DNA from: Clostridiales bacterium
GTDB taxonomy: Bacteria; Bacillota; Clostridia; Oscillospirales; Oscillospiraceae
Assembly (NCBI GenBank): GCA_019418525.1
Contig: DYBS01000108.1
Span: forward strand, 1 to 7,305
Direction of reading: 5' to 3'
DNA length: 7,305 nt
In this document: positions 5,486 to 7,305 of the stretch, one piece after another
Numbering within the stretch: position 1 is the first letter of the stretch
Layout of the letters: each line of letters starts with the position of its first letter
Notes under the pieces: generated by a model
Database searches by the model: none
What the model was told of the DNA's origin: nothing
The model's input: the letters and a program-made list of their open reading frames with translations, nothing else
Program-made: the position numbers and the translations under genes

Positions 5486-6559
5486 TTATTCACGGTATTC
5501 CCGCGTCATGCCCTTGGCATACAGCGGGTCGATATCAAAGCGCACCGGATCTCCAACGGAACACTTCAGGTCGGTCACATCCAGCAGGGTCTCCACCGCG
5601 CCGATGCCGCCCAGCACCCGGGCCTTCTGCCCGGCCACCCGGACCGTCAGGTGGTGGGCGCGCCACCACCGGCGCAGGGTGGCCAGCAGCCCGGTCTCCC
5701 GGAGACGGCTGACGCCGAAGCCGTTCTGGTACCCCACCGGCAGCACCGCCACCCGGGTGGGGCGGCGCAGATGGATGAGGCTCCCCCCGGCCCCCACAGT
5801 GTGGCCCTTGGGGAGCCACCGGGTCTCCTGGATGGCGGCCTCGCCGTAGCCCACCCGGACCAGATCGTCTCCCCGCTGGCGGCGGCACCGGCCCAGCACC
5901 ACCGAGCCGGCCCGCACCGCGTCCATGCGGGCAAATTCATAGTGGAGCAGGGCGTAGGACCCGGCGGCGTGGACGATGCCGGTCTCAAATCCGGCATCCC
6001 GCACCGCCTTCAGCGCCCCCTCAAAGGTCCGCAGCTCGGCGGCGGCATCTCGGCCGTCGGCGTGGACCGAGCGGATCTGGGTGAACATACCGGACACGGC
6101 CACGTTGGTCAGGTTGCGGTACACCTGGATGATCTTCTCCGGCTCCTCGGCCAGAAAGCCCCCGAAGCCCAGACCGGTGTCCACCTGGATGTGGGCCTCG
6201 GCCACGGTGGAGCGCTCCTTGGCGGCGCTGTCCAGGGCCAGGGCGGTGTCCACCGAGCTGACGGTACACACCACGTCCAGGTCGATGAGCTCGTCCAGCT
6301 CCTCCCGGTCCGTGGTGGCGCGGAGCATCAGGATCTCCTCGTCCACCAGCCCCGCCTTGCGCAGGGCCCGGGCGTCGGCAAGCTCGCTGACGGCGAAGCG
6401 GCCGATGCCCTCCTCCCGGAGAAGCCGGGCCAGCTCCACCGTTCCGGCACCGCCGCCGTCCCCGGTGAGCACCCCGTAGATGGCCGCCGGTCCGGCCTTT
6501 TCCCGCACCACGGCGATGTTGTGTTTCAGGGCTTTTTTCTCCAGGACCAGCGTTTTCAT
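5486..6559 (-). CDS. Alanine racemase-like protein lacking the PLP lysine (probable pseudoenzyme)
   Basis: A 357-residue protein with the full alanine racemase plan: an N-terminal barrel with FAVSELADARALRKAGL near residue 56, VDTG at 126-129, VRAG at 215-218, and a C-terminal beta domain with RVAVLPVGYQNGF (269-281) and a VGDPV turn (335-339). Active enzymes have a Val-Val-Lys-Ala-Asp-Ala-Tyr-Gly-His-Gly stretch whose Lys holds PLP. Here the aligned stretch is VLTGDGGGAG, with Thr32 at the Lys position. The VDTGM-x-R-x-G motif reads VDTGLGFGG, without the Arg; the residue before VDTG is Gln rather than the usual Lys; the conserved Cys-Met-Asp of the C-terminal domain reads Ile-Gly-Ala; and the SYG-x-x-Y region around the catalytic Tyr lacks tyrosine. 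PLP racemisation is therefore unlikely, though the frame is intact and well expressed. The ATG at 6559 is chosen; a GTG at 6565 is equally possible. Confidence 0.85.
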   Translation of the reverse strand: MKTLVLEKKALKHNIAVVREKAGPAAIYGVLTGDGGGAGTVELARLLREEGIGRFAVSELADARALRKAGLVDEEILMLRATTDREELDELIDLDVVCTVSSVDTALALDSAAKERSTVAEAHIQVDTGLGFGGFLAEEPEKIIQVYRNLTNVAVSGMFTQIRSVHADGRDAAAELRTFEGALKAVRDAGFETGIVHAAGSYALLHYEFARMDAVRAGSVVLGRCRRQRGDDLVRVGYGEAAIQETRWLPKGHTVGAGGSLIHLRRPTRVAVLPVGYQNGFGVSRLRETGLLATLRRWWRAHHLTVRVAGQKARVLGGIGAVETLLDVTDLKCSVGDPVRFDIDPLYAKGMTREYRE

Positions 6560-6616
6560 AGCCACCCTCTTTTCCTTCTTTCGGGGCTGTACAGTATGGG
6601 AATGGTTCAGTTCCTC

Positions 6617-6645
6617 ATTATAGTCGGTTTCTCAATTTGCGTCAA
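6617..6645 (-). promoter_or_regulatory. Sigma-A promoter of the leftward operon
   Basis: On the minus strand, TTGACG (6640-6645, 5 of 6 consensus) and TATAAT (6617-6622, 6 of 6) are separated by exactly 17 bp. Transcription should begin near 6610, giving a leader of about 50 nt before the ATG at 6559. No other promoter of this quality was noticed upstream of the seven genes. Confidence 0.88.
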
Positions 6646-6662
6646 TCGGAATTCCCAACAGA

Positions 6663-6677
6663 GGGGCGCCGCGCCCC
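6663..6677. other. GC-rich palindrome between the divergent promoters
   Basis: GGGGCG (6663-6668) pairs with CGCCCC (6672-6677) around a 3-nt loop; rightward it is followed by GGTTTT. It lies between the two -35 elements, about 18 bp from the leftward and 43 bp from the rightward one. It could be a weak terminator remnant or a regulator site; nothing distinguishes these. The rest of the 224-nt intergenic region holds the two promoters and leaders and nothing else I recognise. Confidence 0.4.
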
Positions 6678-6720
6678 GGTTTTGAGCAAAAATTAGGCGG
6701 AATATACCCCGGTCGTCTGC

Positions 6721-6749
6721 TTGTATCTTCTATACACATTTGGTATAAT
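6721..6749 (+). promoter_or_regulatory. Extended -10 sigma-A promoter of recJ
   Basis: TATAAT at 6744-6749 is a perfect -10 box preceded by TGG, the extended -10 signature. TTGTAT at 6721-6726 is a weak -35 (3 of 6) at 17-bp spacing; an extended -10 tolerates this. The predicted start is near 6756, leaving a leader of about 35 nt to the recJ start. Confidence 0.82.
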
Positions 6750-6776
6750 AAAGAGTAATTCTGATTTTCCAGCGAG

Positions 6777-6784
6777 AAGGGAGG
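6777..6784 (+). promoter_or_regulatory. Ribosome binding site of recJ
   Basis: AAGGGAGG lies 5 nt before a GTG at 6790 and 8 nt before a GTG at 6793. There is no ATG nearby in frame, so recJ starts at one of these two GTG codons; 6793 is favoured by spacing. Confidence 0.75.
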
Positions 6785-6792
6785 CGGGAGTG

Positions 6793-7305
6793 GTGAAATA
6801 TCAGCAGTGGAACCGGCCGGCGGACGATCCGGCCGGCCGTGCCGCACTGGAGCGCGCCGGTGTGCCCGCCCTCCCGGCGCTGGTGCTGTCCTCCCGGGGG
6901 GTGGACTGCCCGGACAAGGCCCGGGCCTTCCTCTCCTCCGGTTTGGATCGGCTGGGCGACCCCTTTCTCCTGAAGGACATGGACAGGGCCGTGGCGCGTA
7001 TCCGCCGGGCCCTGGACACCGGCGAGCGGGTGTCGGTCTACGGCGACTACGACGTGGACGGCATCACCTCCACCTGTCTGCTCACCAGCTATCTGCGCAG
7101 CAAGGGCTGCCAAGTGGTACCCCACATCCCCGACCGCATGGAGGAGGGCTACGGCGTCAACCGGGGCGCTCTGGACGCCCTGGCGGAGCAGGGGGTCACC
7201 CTGGTCATTACGGTGGACTGCGGCATCACCGCCGTGGAGGAGACCGACTACGCCGCCGCGCTGGGTCTGGACCTGGTCATCACCGACCACCACGAGTGCA
7301 AGGAG
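6793..7305 (+). CDS. recJ: Single-stranded-DNA-specific exonuclease RecJ, N-terminal part
   Basis: The first 171 codons of RecJ, a DHH-family 5'-3' exonuclease on single-stranded DNA used in recombination and repair; the frame is open at the right edge. The N-terminus (VKYQQWNRP) is typical, and PDKARAFL (40-47) is the usual early helix. Motif I, YGDYDVDGITS, is at 83-93 with metal-binding aspartates in DYDVDG. VDCGIT (141-146) is motif II, and TDHHE (164-168) is the DHH motif. A full protein would have roughly 570 or more residues, so most of it lies outside. Initiation is at a GTG with a strong ribosome binding site. A CCGGCCGG inverted repeat at 6813-6820/6829-6836 falls just inside the coding region and could form an RNA hairpin near the start. 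In Firmicutes recJ is often followed by apt and relA; whether that holds here cannot be seen. Confidence 0.95.
   Translation, partial: MKYQQWNRPADDPAGRAALERAGVPALPALVLSSRGVDCPDKARAFLSSGLDRLGDPFLLKDMDRAVARIRRALDTGERVSVYGDYDVDGITSTCLLTSYLRSKGCQVVPHIPDRMEEGYGVNRGALDALAEQGVTLVITVDCGITAVEETDYAAALGLDLVITDHHECKE

Noticed and set aside
5653..5673. Inverted repeat GGTGGTGG/CCACCACC
   Set aside because: It lies within the racemase-like gene, encoding Trp-Trp-Arg-Ala-His-His; likely a by-product of codon choice.
5651..6685. Long plus-strand open frame opposite the racemase-like gene
   Set aside because: Repetitive Gly/His/Leu/Val composition, no ribosome binding site and no motifs; shadow of the minus-strand gene.
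1..7305. tRNA, rRNA, CRISPR or complete insertion sequence
   Set aside because: No cloverleaf, rRNA-like stretch, regular repeat array or transposase was seen on either strand.

Overview
The window is a gene-dense, GC-rich stretch of a bacterial chromosome (by eye about 60-65% G+C). Gene content points to a low-oxygen Firmicute of the Clostridia, most likely an Oscillospiraceae-type gut bacterium: a HemZ-type radical SAM protein, a clostridial-style Mrp ATPase with an N-terminal cysteine cluster, the dtd / metallo-hydrolase / hemZ gene string, strong AGGAGG-type ribosome binding sites and sigma-A promoters. The taxonomic call is inference; there is no rRNA in the window.

Layout. A divergent promoter region (about 6560-6792) separates two transcription units. 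Rightward (+) is the start of recJ, cut by the window edge. Leftward (-) runs a seven-gene operon: an alanine-racemase-like gene (5486-6559), dtd (5027-5470), an MBL-fold hydrolase (4190-4801), hemZ (2685-4193), a uridine-kinase-like P-loop kinase (1726-2673), mrp (848-1669) and an unrecognised 135-residue protein (436-843). It ends in a strong 16-bp terminator hairpin one base past the last stop. Just beyond it on the same strand is a partial SMI1/KNR4 (SUKH)-like gene (1-367). Most junctions in the operon are tight (-4 to +15 nt), so co-transcription from the promoter at 6617-6645 is likely. The exceptions are the 56-nt mrp/kinase gap, which holds a small hairpin, and the dtd/MBL gap.

The main anomaly is the dtd/MBL gap (4802-5026). 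The last 72 nt of dtd, including the stop, occur twice as direct repeats 208 bp apart (4819-4890 and 5027-5098). The 136 bp between them are packed with consecutive stem-loops. The copies differ at three bases, all third-codon positions, and encode the same 23 residues. It looks as if a small hairpin-rich element entered the 3' end of dtd and brought, or duplicated, a functional gene end, leaving the old tail stranded beside the MBL gene.

The second anomaly is the first gene of the operon. It has the overall alanine racemase plan, but the PLP-binding lysine position reads Thr and several other active-site positions also differ, so it is probably not a working racemase. The operon mixes D-aminoacyl-tRNA proofreading (dtd), radical SAM/tetrapyrrole chemistry (hemZ), Fe-S cluster carriage (mrp) and nucleoside phosphorylation. 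In many Firmicutes recJ, apt, relA and dtd are read in one direction; here recJ and dtd are divergent, which suggests a local rearrangement.
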